Notes: generated from the letters alone by a model not told the origin. Counted from the stretch's first letter, positions 1-11,532 are shown. The stretch is 64,000 nt of DNA from Orbaceae bacterium ESL0727 (GCA_029433345.1 JAQTHY010000001.1:1054001-1118000), one strand, 5' to 3'. A program made the numbers and translations.

Positions 1-1
1 A

Positions 2-1171
2 TCGGAAGGTATCGAAAAAAGTTTTAATAAATGGCTAACAGGTGAAGCCGGCCAACGTATTGTTAGACGTGACCGTGTTGGGCGCGTTGTTGAAGAGTTA
101 GAACGAACCGACAGTGAAACAGCCGACGATTTAACCTTAAGTATTGATGAACGTTTACAATCATTAGTCTATCGAGAGTTAAGCCAAGCGGTTGATTTTA
201 ATAAAGCGGATAGTGGTACGGCGGTACTTATTGATGTTCATACCGGTGAAATTTTAGCCATGGCGACCAGCCCTTCTTATAATCCCAATAATCGCTCAAT
301 ACTGGATTATAATTTGTTACGTAATCGTGCTGTCACTGACTCATTTGAACCTGGGTCGACTGTTAAGCCATTGATTGTTATGGCCGCATTAGAAAAGAAA
401 ATTGCTGATTTAAATACCGTCATTGATACGCGACCGTTTTATGTGAATCGTTATGAAGTGAAAGATGTTTCGTATCAGAAATCGCTAAACTTAGCCGGTA
501 TTTTAGAAAAATCGAGTAATGTTGGTGTGAGTAAGTTAGCGTTACAGATGGAATCGGGTGATGTCGTGCAATATTATAGCCGCTTTGGATTAGGTCAACC
601 GACTGGACTCGGTTTAGGGGGCGAAGTGAGTGGTTCGATTGCTGCTGATCGTACTCGTCGTTGGGCCGATATTGAACGTGCTACGTTTGCTTTTGGCTAT
701 GGTTTGAATGTGACACCATTACAATTGGCGCGGGCGTATGCAACGATTGGGAGTTACGGTATTTACCGCCCAGTGTCGATTCTAAAAGCAACTGAACCGG
801 TGAAAGGTGAGCGTGTCGTGCCCGAAAAAATAGCAAAAACAGTGGTTCAGTTGATGGAAGCGGTAGCCGTTACGGGTGGGGGAACTAAAGCATCGGTACC
901 TGGCTATAGTGTTGGCGTTAAAACAGGGACAGCCAAAAAATTAGGTGCAGGTGGTAAATATGTGAATCAATATCTGGCCTATACTGCGGGTATTGCACCT
1001 GCAACAGCACCGAAATATTCCTTAGTGGTGGTCATTGATAATCCAAAAGCAGGTCAATATTATGGTGGATCGGTTTCGGCTCCTGTCTTTAGTCGTATCA
1101 TGGGCGGGGTATTGCGCACAACCAATGTCCAACCTGATCGCCAAGTTGATGGGCAAATGATTATTTATTAA
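2..1171 (+). CDS. ftsI: Peptidoglycan D,D-transpeptidase FtsI (PBP3), 5' end outside window
   Basis: Septal transpeptidase that cross-links peptidoglycan at the division site as part of the FtsW-FtsI complex. The reading frame is open from base 2, so the N-terminus, including the membrane anchor, lies upstream of the window; the ATG at 260 is internal. All three penicillin-binding motifs are visible: the active-site serine tetrad STVK at 356-367, SSN at 512-520 and KTG at 920-928. The surrounding residues (FEPGSTVKP) match enteric PBP3. The visible part is 389 residues, about two thirds of the family length. It heads the dcw gene order and is followed 12 bases later by murE. Identity is very secure; only the start is unseen. 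Confidence 0.96.
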   Translation, partial: SEGIEKSFNKWLTGEAGQRIVRRDRVGRVVEELERTDSETADDLTLSIDERLQSLVYRELSQAVDFNKADSGTAVLIDVHTGEILAMATSPSYNPNNRSILDYNLLRNRAVTDSFEPGSTVKPLIVMAALEKKIADLNTVIDTRPFYVNRYEVKDVSYQKSLNLAGILEKSSNVGVSKLALQMESGDVVQYYSRFGLGQPTGLGLGGEVSGSIAADRTRRWADIERATFAFGYGLNVTPLQLARAYATIGSYGIYRPVSILKATEPVKGERVVPEKIAKTVVQLMEAVAVTGGGTKASVPGYSVGVKTGTAKKLGAGGKYVNQYLAYTAGIAPATAPKYSLVVVIDNPKAGQYYGGSVSAPVFSRIMGGVLRTTNVQPDRQVDGQMIIY

Positions 1172-1183
1172 TAGGTGACTGTG

Positions 1184-2761
1184 ATGGCAATATCAACATT
1201 TAAAGCATTATTGACCATTTTAGGTGGTCATCTTGATGCAAACGCAACAGATTTTAAGCTAAATAAGTTATGTATTGATAGCCGGAAAGTTCAGCAAGGG
1301 GATGTCTTTGTTGCTATAAAAGGATCAATGCTTGATGGCGAAGCTTTTATTCCGCAAGCAATCCATGCAGGGGCATCGGTTGTTTTAGTTGAAACAACTA
1401 AACGATCAGCTGATTTGAAAATTGATTATCTGGTGCCAGAACAGAAAGAGAACGAAGAGAATTCACTCGCACAACAGCGCATTCCACGCATTCAAGTATT
1501 TCGCTTGCCTAAGCGGTTATCTGATATAGCTAATGCTTTTTATCGGTTCCCTTCCAAGAAATTAGCTGTCGTGGGCGTGACAGGAACCAATGGCAAAACC
1601 ACTGTGACACAGTTAATCGCGCAATTAGCGGTATTATTAAATCAAAAAAGTGCTGTTTTAGGGACCATTGGTAATGGAATTTATAATCAATTAACCCCTT
1701 CTATTAATACCACACCATCAGCGATTGATGTCCAAGAATTATTGGCCGATTTTGTCAATAAAAAAGTGAAGTTAGTCGCAATGGAAATTTCATCGCATGG
1801 TTTGGCGATGGAACGCGTCGTAGGGCTAACCTGCCAAGCGACGGTTTTTACTAATTTAAGTCGTGATCATCTCGATTATCATAAAACGATGCGTAATTAC
1901 GCCAAAGCAAAATGGTCACTGTTTAGTCCAGATGCGACAGAAAAACGGGTGGCGAGTTCAGGTAAATCGATCCTCAATTACGATGATAGCTATGGTAAAC
2001 GTTGGCAAAAAAAATTATCACAAACTACGATGGTTTCGAGTCAACCTAAAAATTTAGCTAAATTGAAAGCGTTAGCTGTTCCTTATGTGGGGGTTAACCA
2101 GATCGAATATGGTGATAAAGGCGCCAAAATCTATCTTGAATCGAGTTGGGGAAATGCCATTGTCTATAGTCGATTATTGGGCGAGTTTAATGTATCGAAT
2201 CTATTACTTGCTTTAGCAACAATGTTAACATTAGATTTTCCGTTTTTTGCTGTGATCAATATGGCGGCGTATTTAAAGCCAATTTGTGGGCGTATGGAAG
2301 TCTTGCATGCTCCAAAAAAACCAACCGTGATTGTCGATTATGCACATACACCGGATGCTTTGCAAAAAGCATTACAAGCAAGTCGTATTCATTGTAAAGG
2401 TGATTTATGGGTTGTTTTTGGTTGCGGCGGCGATCGGGATAAAGGTAAACGTCCATTGATGGGGGAAATTGCGACAAAATATGCAGATAAGATTATTTTA
2501 ACTAATGATAATCCAAGAACAGAAGATGAAATGGCTATTTTGACGGATATTAAAGGTGGTTTATCGCGGCATGATAATGTGCAAATTATTCCAGATAGAG
2601 CCGCGGCTATTGCTCAAGCATTACAACAAGCCAAAATGGCTGATGTCATTTTAATTGCCGGTAAAGGGCATGAGGATTATCAAATTATAGGTAAAACTAA
2701 ACACCACTATTCCGATCAAGAGGTGGTTAAACAGTTATTAGGAGTAACGAGTAAAGCATGA
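1184..2761 (+). CDS. murE: UDP-MurNAc-L-alanyl-D-glutamate--2,6-diaminopimelate ligase MurE
   Basis: Cytoplasmic Mur ligase that adds meso-diaminopimelate to UDP-MurNAc-L-Ala-D-Glu using ATP. The ATP loop GTNGKT lies near residue 135, and the DNPRTED segment in the C-terminal third is the signature that selects meso-DAP rather than lysine. About 525 residues against about 495 in E. coli; extra residues sit in the N-terminal domain (around 75-105) and near the 265-300 region. I prefer the ATG at 1184 because AGGTG at 1173-1177 is a well-spaced ribosome binding site; an in-frame GTG at 1175 would add three residues. Its stop overlaps the murF start as ATGA, suggesting translational coupling. 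Confidence 0.96.
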   Translation: MAISTFKALLTILGGHLDANATDFKLNKLCIDSRKVQQGDVFVAIKGSMLDGEAFIPQAIHAGASVVLVETTKRSADLKIDYLVPEQKENEENSLAQQRIPRIQVFRLPKRLSDIANAFYRFPSKKLAVVGVTGTNGKTTVTQLIAQLAVLLNQKSAVLGTIGNGIYNQLTPSINTTPSAIDVQELLADFVNKKVKLVAMEISSHGLAMERVVGLTCQATVFTNLSRDHLDYHKTMRNYAKAKWSLFSPDATEKRVASSGKSILNYDDSYGKRWQKKLSQTTMVSSQPKNLAKLKALAVPYVGVNQIEYGDKGAKIYLESSWGNAIVYSRLLGEFNVSNLLLALATMLTLDFPFFAVINMAAYLKPICGRMEVLHAPKKPTVIVDYAHTPDALQKALQASRIHCKGDLWVVFGCGGDRDKGKRPLMGEIATKYADKIILTNDNPRTEDEMAILTDIKGGLSRHDNVQIIPDRAAAIAQALQQAKMADVILIAGKGHEDYQIIGKTKHHYSDQEVVKQLLGVTSKA

Positions 2762-4203
2762 TTCCGTTAACGCTTAAGCAGATCGTAACACTCACGCATG
2801 GCCAGTTTGATGGCGTTGTTGATGGTGAGGAAACTATTGTTGATACCATCGCTATTGATTCACGAAAAATTAGTCAAGGTTCGCTTTTTATCGCACTAAA
2901 AGGCGAAAAATATGATGGACATGCATTTGTCGAACAAGCGATTCAACAAGGAGCTGCAGCTCTGATTGTGAATCATCATGTCGTTATAGCAGATGCACAA
3001 AAATCCATCCCACAAATTATTGTGCAAGACACCCGATATGCCTTAGGGCAAATTGCCGCTTATGTTAGGTCGCAAATGCCGGCAAAAGTTGTGGCATTAA
3101 CCGGATCATCGGGTAAAACATCAGTTAAAGAGATGACAGCGGCAATTTTGCAAAATTGTGGTCAAACCTTGTATACACAAGGTAATTTTAATAATGATAT
3201 TGGTGTGCCATTAACTCTTCTGCGGTTAACGCCGAAAGATCAGTTTGCTGTGATTGAGTTAGGTGCGAATCATATTGGTGAGATTGCGTATACGACTGCC
3301 TTGGTAAATCCACAGACGGCATTAATTAATAATATTGCGCAGGCACATATTGCCGGATTCGGTTCACTAGCCGGTGTGGCTAAAGCGAAAGGTGAGATTT
3401 TTCAGGGGTTAACGAAAGATGGCACCGCAATTATTAACTTGGATAGCTGTTCTAAGCAATGGTTTACCACGTTAAATAGTGAAAAGGATAATCATAAAAA
3501 TACGGATCAGCATAAACGGGTATGGACCTTTTCATTAAATAACAAAGCCGCCCATTTTTATGCAAGTGATATTGATCACAGTAAAAATGGTATAACGACA
3601 TTTATGCTACATACGCTACAAGGTGAATGTCGTATTGCATTACCCTTAGTGGGCGAACATAATGTGGCTAACGCCGTGGCCGCCTCTGCCTTAGCGATTT
3701 CTGTTGGTGCTGATTTTACGGCAATACAACAAGGCTTAGCCAAGTTAACGCCGGTTAAGGGCAGACTATTTCCGATTAGATTAAATGAAAACCAACTCAT
3801 TTGGGATGATTCTTATAATGCCAATGTGGGATCGATGTCTGCCGCGATTCATGTATTAGCTGCGCAACCGGGTTATAAAGTATTGGTTGTGGGTGATATG
3901 GCTGAACTTGGCGAACATGCTGCAGATTATCATCAACAAATTGGCGAGTTAGCCAAACAAGTAAAGCTTGATTGTGTGGTAAGTGTTGGTCAATTAAGTC
4001 AATTGATCAGTCAGTTTAGCGGAGTAGGTCACCATTTTACTGATAAACAATCAGCAGTAGATTTTTTATTCACATTATTGCAGCAACATCCATCTTTAAC
4101 TCTATTAGTAAAAGGATCGCGTAGTGCAAAAATGGAAGAAGTGATCGAAAAATTGGTCAATTGTCGTAGTACGGATAACATGAATGCTAAACAGCAACAA
4201 TAG
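2758..4203 (+). CDS. murF: UDP-MurNAc-tripeptide--D-alanyl-D-alanine ligase MurF
   Basis: Last cytoplasmic ligase of the peptidoglycan precursor pathway, joining D-Ala-D-Ala to UDP-MurNAc-tripeptide. The Mur ligase ATP loop GSSGKT is at residues 116-121. The N-terminal motif IDSRKISQGSLFIALKGE is typical of MurF/MurE substrate domains, and the C-terminal LVKGSRSAKMEE is characteristic of MurF. At 481 residues it is slightly longer than the E. coli enzyme (452); the extra length includes an Asn/Lys/His-rich stretch around residues 235-270. It overlaps murE by four bases. The substrate D-Ala-D-Ala comes from ddlB in the same cluster. Confidence 0.96.
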   Translation: MIPLTLKQIVTLTHGQFDGVVDGEETIVDTIAIDSRKISQGSLFIALKGEKYDGHAFVEQAIQQGAAALIVNHHVVIADAQKSIPQIIVQDTRYALGQIAAYVRSQMPAKVVALTGSSGKTSVKEMTAAILQNCGQTLYTQGNFNNDIGVPLTLLRLTPKDQFAVIELGANHIGEIAYTTALVNPQTALINNIAQAHIAGFGSLAGVAKAKGEIFQGLTKDGTAIINLDSCSKQWFTTLNSEKDNHKNTDQHKRVWTFSLNNKAAHFYASDIDHSKNGITTFMLHTLQGECRIALPLVGEHNVANAVAASALAISVGADFTAIQQGLAKLTPVKGRLFPIRLNENQLIWDDSYNANVGSMSAAIHVLAAQPGYKVLVVGDMAELGEHAADYHQQIGELAKQVKLDCVVSVGQLSQLISQFSGVGHHFTDKQSAVDFLFTLLQQHPSLTLLVKGSRSAKMEEVIEKLVNCRSTDNMNAKQQQ

Positions 4204-4287
4204 ATAAGAACAATAGACAATCATAGTAGACAAAAACAGTAAACAAAATTACATGAGACAGAATTAAAACGTAGGATTAAATAAATT

Positions 4288-5370
4288 ATGTTGGTGTGGA
4301 TATCAGAATATTTAGTAAATTATTTTACTTTTTTTAATGTATTTTCTTATTTAACAGTGAGAGCAATTTCTGGCTTATTAACAGCTTTATGTATTTCCTT
4401 ATTTGCAGGGAAAAAAGTGATTGCGTGGTTGCATAAATTGCAAATAGGTCAAGTCGTACGAGACGACGGACCACAATCACATTTAAGCAAGAAAGGGACA
4501 CCAACTATGGGTGGAGCCTTAATTTTGGCGTCAATATCACTGTCTGTTTTTTTGTGGGCTGATTTACGTAATCCCTATGTTTGGGTAACCATGTTTGTAT
4601 TGCTTGGGTATGGTGCAGTCGGTTTTGCCGATGATTATTTGAAAGTTGTGCGTAAAAATAGTGCAGGATTGATTGCGCGTTGGAAGTATTTTTGGCAATC
4701 CGTGATTGCGTTAATTGTTGCTTTTGGTCTTTATGCTTATGGTAAGGATACTGCAGTTACTGTATTAGTCGTGCCTTTTTTTAAAGATGTCATGCCACAG
4801 TTAGGGCTATTTTTTATCCTCTTGGCCTATATCGTGGTTGTTGGGGCAGGGAATGCAGTGAATTTAACCGATGGTTTAGATGGTCTTGCAATCATGCCAA
4901 CAGTATTTGTTGCGGCTGGTTTTGCATTGGTCTCTTGGGCGACAGGTAATGTCAATTTTGCCACTTATTTACATATTCCCTATATTAAGTTTAGTGGTGA
5001 ACTTATGATTGTTTGTACGGCTATTATTGGTGCGGGATTAGGCTTTTTATGGTTTAACACCTACCCAGCCATGGTCTTTATGGGGGATGTGGGATCCCTC
5101 GCATTAGGCGGGGTACTGGGTATTATCGCCGTTTTATTACGCCAAGAATTTTTATTATTTGTGATGGGCGGTATCTTTGTTATTGAAACGTTATCTGTGA
5201 TTTTACAAGTCGGATCGTTTAAGTTACGTGGCAAACGGATCTTTAAAATGGCGCCGATTCATCATCATTATGAATTAAAAGGGTGGCCAGAACCTCGTGT
5301 AATCGTCCGTTTCTGGATCATTTCATTAATGTTGGTGTTAATTGGATTACTGACTTTAAAATTGCGTTAA
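4288..5370 (+). CDS. mraY: Phospho-N-acetylmuramoyl-pentapeptide-transferase MraY
   Basis: Inner-membrane enzyme that transfers phospho-MurNAc-pentapeptide from UDP to undecaprenyl phosphate, forming lipid I. The 360-residue length equals the E. coli protein. Around ten hydrophobic segments are visible. Catalytic signatures are present: the aspartates in [17 protein letters not shown] and [11 protein letters not shown], and the HHHYE segment near the C-terminus. An 84-base gap separates it from murF, larger than elsewhere in this cluster, but no clear terminator is seen there. MurG, further along the cluster, uses its product. Confidence 0.97.
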   Translation: MLVWISEYLVNYFTFFNVFSYLTVRAISGLLTALCISLFAGKKVIAWLHKLQIGQVVRDDGPQSHLSKKGTPTMGGALILASISLSVFLWADLRNPYVWVTMFVLLGYGAVGFADDYLKVVRKNSAGLIARWKYFWQSVIALIVAFGLYAYGKDTAVTVLVVPFFKDVMPQLGLFFILLAYIVVVGAGNAVNLTDGLDGLAIMPTVFVAAGFALVSWATGNVNFATYLHIPYIKFSGELMIVCTAIIGAGLGFLWFNTYPAMVFMGDVGSLALGGVLGIIAVLLRQEFLLFVMGGIFVIETLSVILQVGSFKLRGKRIFKMAPIHHHYELKGWPEPRVIVRFWIISLMLVLIGLLTLKLR

Positions 5371-5457
5371 AACAATAATGTTAGATGCGCTGGTGCAGTA
5401 GCTTTGGGCTGTTATCAAAACTCTTAACGCATAATAATATGTAGGCAGGATTAGGTT

Positions 5458-6801
5458 ATGGTGAGTTATCAAGGTAAACAGGTTGTCGTGATTGGGCTGG
5501 GTATCACAGGGCTTTCTTGTGTCGATTATTTTTTGGCACAAAACGTGATCCCAAAAGTGATTGATACACGCAATGTGCCATCAGGTTTAGATAAACTGGA
5601 TAAAAAAGTGCCTTATTATTTGGGCGGACTTAACCTTGATTGGTTATTGGCGGCTGATCTGATTATTGCCAGTCCTGGCATTGCATTATCGACACCAGAG
5701 CTGCAGCAAGCAATGGCTAATGGTGTTGAAATTATTGGTGATATCGAACTATTTTGCCGCGAAGTGAATCAACAGACAGATAAAAAAATTGTCGCCATTA
5801 CAGGATCCAATGGTAAAACAACAGTGACAACACTGGTGGGTGATATTGTTAAAGCTGCCGGTATTAATGTGGGTGTGGGAGGGAATATTGGCCAACCCGC
5901 GTTAACCCTGCTTGAGCAAAATTGCGATGTTTATGTGCTCGAATTATCTAGTTTTCAACTTGAAACTACCTATAGTTTACATGCCACCGTGGCGACGATT
6001 TTAAATGTGACGGAAGATCATATGAACCGTTATCCACAAGGCTTAATGCAATATGCAGCGGCTAAACAGAAAATTTATCTGAATGCACGCTACTGTTTGA
6101 TTAATCAAGATGACAAGCTGACCTTCCCCCCGCATGATGCCAATGTGATTTCGTTTGGTTTAAGACGCGGTGATTATCATTTGAGTGACAATGACACCTA
6201 CCTTGTGGCACAAGGCGAAAACGTATTAGCAACAGACAAAATAAATCTGATTGGTCGTCATAATTATCTAAATGCCTTAGCGGCGTTAGCGATAGCGGAT
6301 AAGTTAGCCATAGATAGGAAATCTAGCTTAACAACCATTGCACATTTTCAAGGTTTAGCGCATCGCTTCGAATTGGTTTTGAAAAAAGATGGCATTAGCT
6401 GGATTAATGATTCTAAAGCGACCAATGTAGGGAGTACAGAAGCGGCTCTAAATAGTGTCGTTTGCCATGGGAAACTGTTTTTACTCTTGGGCGGAGATGG
6501 TAAAGCTGCTGATTTTACCCCGCTGTTACCATATCTACAAAACCGATCTGTTGAACTATTCTGTTTTGGTCGCGATCGTTTTATTTTAGCTAAATTATTA
6601 CCCGAAAGTACTACCGTAACAGAAACACTTGCACAAGCCATGCAGATTATTGCCACCAAAGTCAAAACAGGTGATGTAGTTTTGCTTTCACCAGCTTGTG
6701 CCAGCTTAGATCAATTTAAAAATTATATCGAACGGGGTGTGGTATTTAGACAATTAGCTGAAAAACTGACTGAAAATATGGGGATATCATCTTGCCAATG
6801 A
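5458..6801 (+). CDS. murD: UDP-N-acetylmuramoylalanine--D-glutamate ligase MurD
   Basis: Adds D-glutamate to UDP-MurNAc-L-Ala with ATP. The N-terminal dinucleotide-type fold ([12 protein letters not shown]) binds the UDP moiety, the ATP loop GSNGKT is at residues 116-121, and HRFE and NDSKATN, typical of MurD, follow in the C-terminal half. Length 447 residues, close to the E. coli 438. The start ATG at 5458 follows AGGATTAGGTT, an acceptable ribosome binding site. The stop overlaps the ATG of ftsW in an ATGA arrangement, so the two are probably translationally coupled. Confidence 0.96.
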   Translation: MVSYQGKQVVVIGLGITGLSCVDYFLAQNVIPKVIDTRNVPSGLDKLDKKVPYYLGGLNLDWLLAADLIIASPGIALSTPELQQAMANGVEIIGDIELFCREVNQQTDKKIVAITGSNGKTTVTTLVGDIVKAAGINVGVGGNIGQPALTLLEQNCDVYVLELSSFQLETTYSLHATVATILNVTEDHMNRYPQGLMQYAAAKQKIYLNARYCLINQDDKLTFPPHDANVISFGLRRGDYHLSDNDTYLVAQGENVLATDKINLIGRHNYLNALAALAIADKLAIDRKSSLTTIAHFQGLAHRFELVLKKDGISWINDSKATNVGSTEAALNSVVCHGKLFLLLGGDGKAADFTPLLPYLQNRSVELFCFGRDRFILAKLLPESTTVTETLAQAMQIIATKVKTGDVVLLSPACASLDQFKNYIERGVVFRQLAEKLTENMGISSCQ

Positions 6802-7949
6802 AATTCTTTTATTTTAAAAAACAGGTTAATCCACAAATGCCTTTTGATAACCAACTGTTATGGACAGTCTTGGGGTTAATGGTATTGGGTGTTGTGATGG
6901 TCACTTCGGCGTCTATGTCGTTGAGTGAAAGTAATCCATTTTTTTATACTCAACGTGAATTGGTGCAGTTAGGGTTAGCTTTATGCCTCATGGTAGTAAC
7001 ACTCTATATTCCAATCAAACATTGGCAGCAATGGAGTATTATTTTACTGATGCTGGCGATTATTATGTTGGCTATTGTACTTTTAATCGGTTCTTCGATT
7101 AATGGTGCATCGCGTTGGATTCCATTGGGTGTCTTTAACTTCCAACCGGCAGAGCTTGCTAAGTTGTCGTTATTCTGCTTTTTAGCAAGTTATCTAGTCC
7201 GGAAATCGGATGAAGTACAAAATGGTTTTTGGGGCTTTTTTAAGCCAATGGCGATCATGGCTGTTTTGTCGGTTTTATTATTACTCCAACCCGATTTAGG
7301 GACAGTTATTGTGCTGTTTATTGTCACTATCGGTATTTTGTTTATTGCTGGCGCAAGAATGTGGCAATTTATTGCTATCCTTTTAGTAGGCGTTAGCGCG
7401 GTAACCAGCCTAATTTTATTTGAATCTTATCGATTAACACGATTATTAACCTTTTTAGATCCTTGGAAAGATCCGACAGGTTCTGGTTATCAATTAACAA
7501 CTTCACTCATGGCAATTGGTAATGGCGGTTTATTAGGGCAAGGATTAGGCAATTCGGTACGAAAGTTGGGCTATTTACCTGAATCTCATACTGACTTTAT
7601 CTTTTCTGTTATTTCTGAAGAGTTAGGTTATTTTGGTGTTATTGCGGTTCTATTATTGCTATTTTTCCTGACTTTTAAAGCATTAGCAATTGGTTATCGT
7701 GCATTGAATGTAGGCATGCAATTTGCTGGTTATTTAGCTTGCGAGATTGGTATTTGGTTTGGTTTTCAAACATTTGTTAATGTTGGTGTAACGTCAGGTA
7801 TGTTACCAACAAAAGGGCTGACTTTACCTTTTATTAGTTATGGTGGCTCAAGCTTAATTATTATGAGTGTTGCTGTTGCGATATTACTCCGGATTGATTT
7901 TGAATTTCGGCAAGAACAGGCGCAAGCAAGGATTAGGTCAATAAGATGA
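6798..7949 (+). CDS. ftsW: Septal peptidoglycan glycosyltransferase FtsW (SEDS family)
   Basis: Polytopic inner-membrane SEDS protein that polymerises lipid II into glycan strands at the septum together with FtsI. Ten hydrophobic segments can be counted. Typical SEDS motifs are present: GASRWIPLG near residue 110, the loop around [19 protein letters not shown], and the C-terminal [10 protein letters not shown]. The length of 383 residues is shorter than E. coli FtsW (414), mainly at the N-terminus. I chose the ATG at 6798, which overlaps the murD stop; a TTG two codons upstream is possible but less likely. It overlaps murG by four bases (ATGA). Confidence 0.95.
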   Translation: MKFFYFKKQVNPQMPFDNQLLWTVLGLMVLGVVMVTSASMSLSESNPFFYTQRELVQLGLALCLMVVTLYIPIKHWQQWSIILLMLAIIMLAIVLLIGSSINGASRWIPLGVFNFQPAELAKLSLFCFLASYLVRKSDEVQNGFWGFFKPMAIMAVLSVLLLLQPDLGTVIVLFIVTIGILFIAGARMWQFIAILLVGVSAVTSLILFESYRLTRLLTFLDPWKDPTGSGYQLTTSLMAIGNGGLLGQGLGNSVRKLGYLPESHTDFIFSVISEELGYFGVIAVLLLLFFLTFKALAIGYRALNVGMQFAGYLACEIGIWFGFQTFVNVGVTSGMLPTKGLTLPFISYGGSSLIIMSVAVAILLRIDFEFRQEQAQARIRSIR

Positions 7950-9016
7950 CAAAAAAATTATTAATTATGGCAGGTGGTACAGGCGGTCATGTGTTTCCGG
8001 GTATTGCGGTTGCTGACTATTTAAGGCAACAAGGTTGGCAAGTGAGATGGTTAGGGACTAAAGATAGGATGGAAGCCCAGTTAGTTCCTGAACATGGTAT
8101 TGATATTGATTTTATTGAGATATCTGGGTTGCGCGGTAAAGGTTTGTTGGCTTTATTAAAAGCACCGTTCCGAATTAGTAAAGCCGTTTTACAAGCACGC
8201 AAAATCTTGCAAGCATATCGTCCTGATGTCGTATTAGGGATGGGGGGATATGTCTCTGGACCCGGTGGAATTGCGGCTAAGTTATTAGGTATCCCAATTG
8301 CATTACATGAACAAAATGGTGTCGCCGGGCTGACTAATAAATGGTTAGCTAAGATCGCTACACATACTTTCCAAGCTTTCCCTACCGCGTTTCCGCATGC
8401 CGAAGTGGTGGGTAACCCAGTGCGAGATGATCTGCTAACATTACCGGCACCTGTACAACGGTTTTCTGATCATCAAGGCCCTATCCGTTTGTTAGTCATG
8501 GGGGGCAGCCAAGGTGCTAAAGTATTGAATGATATTGTACCGCCAGTTTTTAAAAAATTATTACAACAATCAGAAACACCCAATTTTGTGATTTGGCACC
8601 AAACCGGTAAGGGAATGTTAGATCGTGTGATGGAATCTTATCAAGACTGTAATATGCAAGGTAGTCAAGTGACAGAGTTTATTACTGATATGGCTACAGC
8701 TTATAGTTGGGCTGATTTGGTGATTTGCCGTAGCGGTGCATTGACGGTGAGTGAGATTGAAAGCGTAGGTATTGGCGCTATTTTTATTCCTTTTATGCAT
8801 AAAGATCGTCAGCAATATTGGAATGCGAAACCCTTAGCGGATATTGGTGCGGCTGAAATTATTGAGCAACCCAAATTTAATGTAGATAGCTTATATCATC
8901 TATTATTAACGCTAGACAGAAAAACATTATCTGACATGGCGAGTAAAGCGAAAAGTGTATCCATTGACAATGCGACAGAAAGAGTAGCAGAAAGATTAAA
9001 GAAAATGGTAAGATAA
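7946..9016 (+). CDS. murG: UDP-GlcNAc--undecaprenyl-PP-MurNAc-pentapeptide GlcNAc transferase MurG
   Basis: Peripheral inner-membrane glycosyltransferase (GT28) that converts lipid I to lipid II. The N-terminal glycine-rich loop [16 protein letters not shown], a second G-rich loop [12 protein letters not shown] and the donor-site sequence [12 protein letters not shown] are all family signatures. At 356 residues it matches the E. coli enzyme (355). The start overlaps the ftsW stop. Downstream there is a 159-base gap before murC carrying one copy of an interspersed motif (see repeat at 9038). Confidence 0.97.
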   Translation: MTKKLLIMAGGTGGHVFPGIAVADYLRQQGWQVRWLGTKDRMEAQLVPEHGIDIDFIEISGLRGKGLLALLKAPFRISKAVLQARKILQAYRPDVVLGMGGYVSGPGGIAAKLLGIPIALHEQNGVAGLTNKWLAKIATHTFQAFPTAFPHAEVVGNPVRDDLLTLPAPVQRFSDHQGPIRLLVMGGSQGAKVLNDIVPPVFKKLLQQSETPNFVIWHQTGKGMLDRVMESYQDCNMQGSQVTEFITDMATAYSWADLVICRSGALTVSEIESVGIGAIFIPFMHKDRQQYWNAKPLADIGAAEIIEQPKFNVDSLYHLLLTLDRKTLSDMASKAKSVSIDNATERVAERLKKMVR

Positions 9017-9037
9017 TTGATTTTGATATATACGGAT

Positions 9038-9072
9038 GTTTCAGAGTTACAGTATGTTTATGTAAAATCTGT
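9038..9072 (+). repeat. Interspersed motif, copy 1 (murG-murC gap)
   Basis: The segment starting GTTTCAGAGTTAC reads almost the same as a segment at 44060-44098 and partly as one at 24349-24379. Copies 1 and 2 share the first 13 bases, then a TAYGTTTRTGTA core, then AAATCTGT. Here the core lacks the TATAAT-like hexamer that the other two copies carry. It lies 104 bases upstream of the murC start. It may be a promoter-like element or a small dispersed repeat. Confidence 0.45.
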
Positions 9073-9175
9073 CATGATAATCACCCATATAGAATATTAA
9101 CTTCAGAGGTATCATGGCGATAGTATCAATTGCCGTAATGAATAATTGTGCAATTGAACAATGAGGAGTTGTAGA

Positions 9176-10624
9176 GTGAATGTGAAAAATTTAGCAGAAT
9201 TACGGGCAATCATTCCCGAAATGAAACGTGTCAAACATATCCATTTTGTGGGTATTGGTGGTGCGGGAATGGGCGGCATTGCTGAAGTTCTTGCTAATGA
9301 AGGTTACGAAATTAGTGGATCGGATATTGCTGAAAATGCGGTAACCCAACAGTTGGCTTCATTAGGTGCGAAAATTACAATTGGTCATGCCGCTGAAAAT
9401 GTGCTTAATGCCAGTGTTGTCGTCATTTCATCGGCGATTCCACACGATAATGTTGAGGTAATTGCGGCGAGAGAAGCCCGCATTCCTGTAATTCAACGCG
9501 CAGAAATGTTAGCTGAATTAATGCGTTTTCGCTATGGGATTGCCATTGCCGGTACACATGGTAAAACTACTACCACCGCGATGGTTACTGCAATTTATGC
9601 AGAAGCCAAATTAGATCCTACCTTTGTTAATGGTGGCTTAGTTAAAGCTGCGGGTACCCACGCACAATTAGGCAGTAGCCGTTATTTTATTGCCGAAGCA
9701 GATGAAAGCGATGCATCGTTTTTGCATCTACAACCGATGGTTTCCATTGTGACTAATATTGAAGCGGATCATATGGATACTTATCAAGGTAATATTGATA
9801 ATCTCAAACAGACGTTTATTAATTTTTTACATAACTTACCTTTCTATGGTTTGGCTGTAATCTGTTATGACGATCCTATTAATCGTGAATTATTACCAAT
9901 TATTGGCCGTAAAATTATTACCTATGGTTTTGATGAAGGGGCTGATGTAGTTATTAAAAATTATCGGCAAGAAAAAGGGATGAGTTACTATACAGTTTGT
10001 CGTCCTGGCTGTGCAGATTTAGACATTGAATTAAATGCGCCGGGTCGACATAATGCATTAAATTCTGCCGCTGCAATTGTGGCAGCAACCGAAGATGGTA
10101 TTGATGATGAATCTATTCGTCATGCGTTGGCAAAATTTGCCGGCACAAGTCGGCGTTTTGATTTATTAGGTATCTTCCCACATCCAAAAGGTGGCGATAT
10201 TATGATGGTGGATGATTATGGTCATCATCCAAGTGAAGTGAATGCGACTATTCAAGCTGCCAGAACCGGTTGGCCGGAAAGACGACTCGCCATGATTTTT
10301 CAGCCCCACCGCTATACGCGAACACGTGATTTGTTTGATGATTTTGCACAAGTTCTTTCCCAAGTTGATGTTTTAATTATGTTAGATGTGTATCCTGCCG
10401 GTGAGCAACCTATTGCAGGTGCAGATAGTCGTTCGTTATGCCGCTCTATTCGCAATAGAGGAAAGGTGGATCCTATTTATGTGACTGATTTGGCAACTTT
10501 ATCTGATATTGTGGCGGAAGTTGTACAAGGTGGTGATCTACTATTAACACAAGGTGCAGGTAGTGTAGGGCGAATTGCGCGTCAATTGGCCAATGCGCAG
10601 TTATTTTTACAAGGAGATAAATAA
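9176..10624 (+). CDS. murC: UDP-N-acetylmuramate--L-alanine ligase MurC
   Basis: First Mur ligase, adding L-alanine to UDP-MurNAc. The N-terminal Rossmann signature [23 protein letters not shown] loop GTHGKT at residues 126-131, and [11 protein letters not shown] are all diagnostic. The chosen start is GTG at 9176: a GAGGAG ribosome binding site at 9163-9168 sits seven bases before it, and the resulting N-terminus [10 protein letters not shown] aligns with E. coli MurC. The in-frame ATG at 9161 would place the start inside that site. The length of 482 residues compares with 491 in E. coli. The stop overlaps the ddlB start by one base (TAATG). Confidence 0.96.
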   Translation: MNVKNLAELRAIIPEMKRVKHIHFVGIGGAGMGGIAEVLANEGYEISGSDIAENAVTQQLASLGAKITIGHAAENVLNASVVVISSAIPHDNVEVIAAREARIPVIQRAEMLAELMRFRYGIAIAGTHGKTTTTAMVTAIYAEAKLDPTFVNGGLVKAAGTHAQLGSSRYFIAEADESDASFLHLQPMVSIVTNIEADHMDTYQGNIDNLKQTFINFLHNLPFYGLAVICYDDPINRELLPIIGRKIITYGFDEGADVVIKNYRQEKGMSYYTVCRPGCADLDIELNAPGRHNALNSAAAIVAATEDGIDDESIRHALAKFAGTSRRFDLLGIFPHPKGGDIMMVDDYGHHPSEVNATIQAARTGWPERRLAMIFQPHRYTRTRDLFDDFAQVLSQVDVLIMLDVYPAGEQPIAGADSRSLCRSIRNRGKVDPIYVTDLATLSDIVAEVVQGGDLLLTQGAGSVGRIARQLANAQLFLQGDK

Positions 10625-11532
10625 TGACTGATAAAGTTGCTGTTTTATTTGGCGGTACCTCTACCGAACGCGAAGTATCAATCAAATCAGGGAATGCTGT
10701 TTTAACTGGGCTATTAGCTGGGGGCGTGGACGCTTATCCTATCGATACGAAAACGTATCCTATTACGCAGCTAAAACAAGATGGTTTTACTAAAGCTTTT
10801 GTGATTTTACATGGTCGTGGTGGCGAAGATGGTATTGCGCAAGCCATTTTAACGTATCAAAATATTCCTTATACAGGAAGCGACGTTTTGTCGTCAGCGT
10901 TAACGATGGATAAATTAAAAACTAAATTGATTTGGCAAGCATCTGGATTGCCTGTCGCCAATTATATTATGGTGGAAAAATCGCAACCTATTGATGTAAA
11001 ATTGATTATTGAGAAACTAGGTTTGCCTTTATTTGTAAAACCGAGCCATGAAGGTTCGAGTGTTGGCATGACACGTGTTAATGAAGAGATAGAACTGCAA
11101 GCAGCCATTAATTTTGCCTTTAAATATGATAATTTTGTGATGGTGGAATCTTTTTTAGCTGGGCCTGAATATACAGTTGCAATAGTGGGTGATGAAGTTT
11201 TACCATCAATTTATATTAAGCCAGCAAGTACTTTTTATGACTATGAAGCAAAATATCTTTCTAATAAAACCGAATATTATTGCCCAAGTGGATTGCCAGA
11301 CGAGAAAGAGCAGCAATTAAGGAAATTGGCTTTTGACGCCTATAAGGCAGTAGGATGCCGAGGTTGGGGACGGGTCGATATTATGTTTGATGATAAACAA
11401 AATCCGTATCTACTTGAAGTAAATACGGCGCCCGGTATGACTGATCATAGTTTGGTACCTATGGCGGCTAAACAACATGGGTGGTCTTTTAGCGAACTTG
11501 TTTGCCAAATTTTAAGCTTGGCAACAGTGTGA
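10624..11532 (+). CDS. ddlB: D-alanine--D-alanine ligase DdlB
   Basis: ATP-grasp ligase making the D-Ala-D-Ala dipeptide consumed by MurF. Visible signatures: the N-terminal VAVLFGGTSTEREVS, the ATP-binding KPSHEGSSVGM segment, and the metal-binding EVNTAPGMTDHSLVP near the C-terminus. Length 302 residues, essentially that of E. coli DdlB (306). It shares one base with the murC stop, consistent with coupled translation. Ordinary member of the dcw cluster. Confidence 0.96.
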   Translation: MTDKVAVLFGGTSTEREVSIKSGNAVLTGLLAGGVDAYPIDTKTYPITQLKQDGFTKAFVILHGRGGEDGIAQAILTYQNIPYTGSDVLSSALTMDKLKTKLIWQASGLPVANYIMVEKSQPIDVKLIIEKLGLPLFVKPSHEGSSVGMTRVNEEIELQAAINFAFKYDNFVMVESFLAGPEYTVAIVGDEVLPSIYIKPASTFYDYEAKYLSNKTEYYCPSGLPDEKEQQLRKLAFDAYKAVGCRGWGRVDIMFDDKQNPYLLEVNTAPGMTDHSLVPMAAKQHGWSFSELVCQILSLATV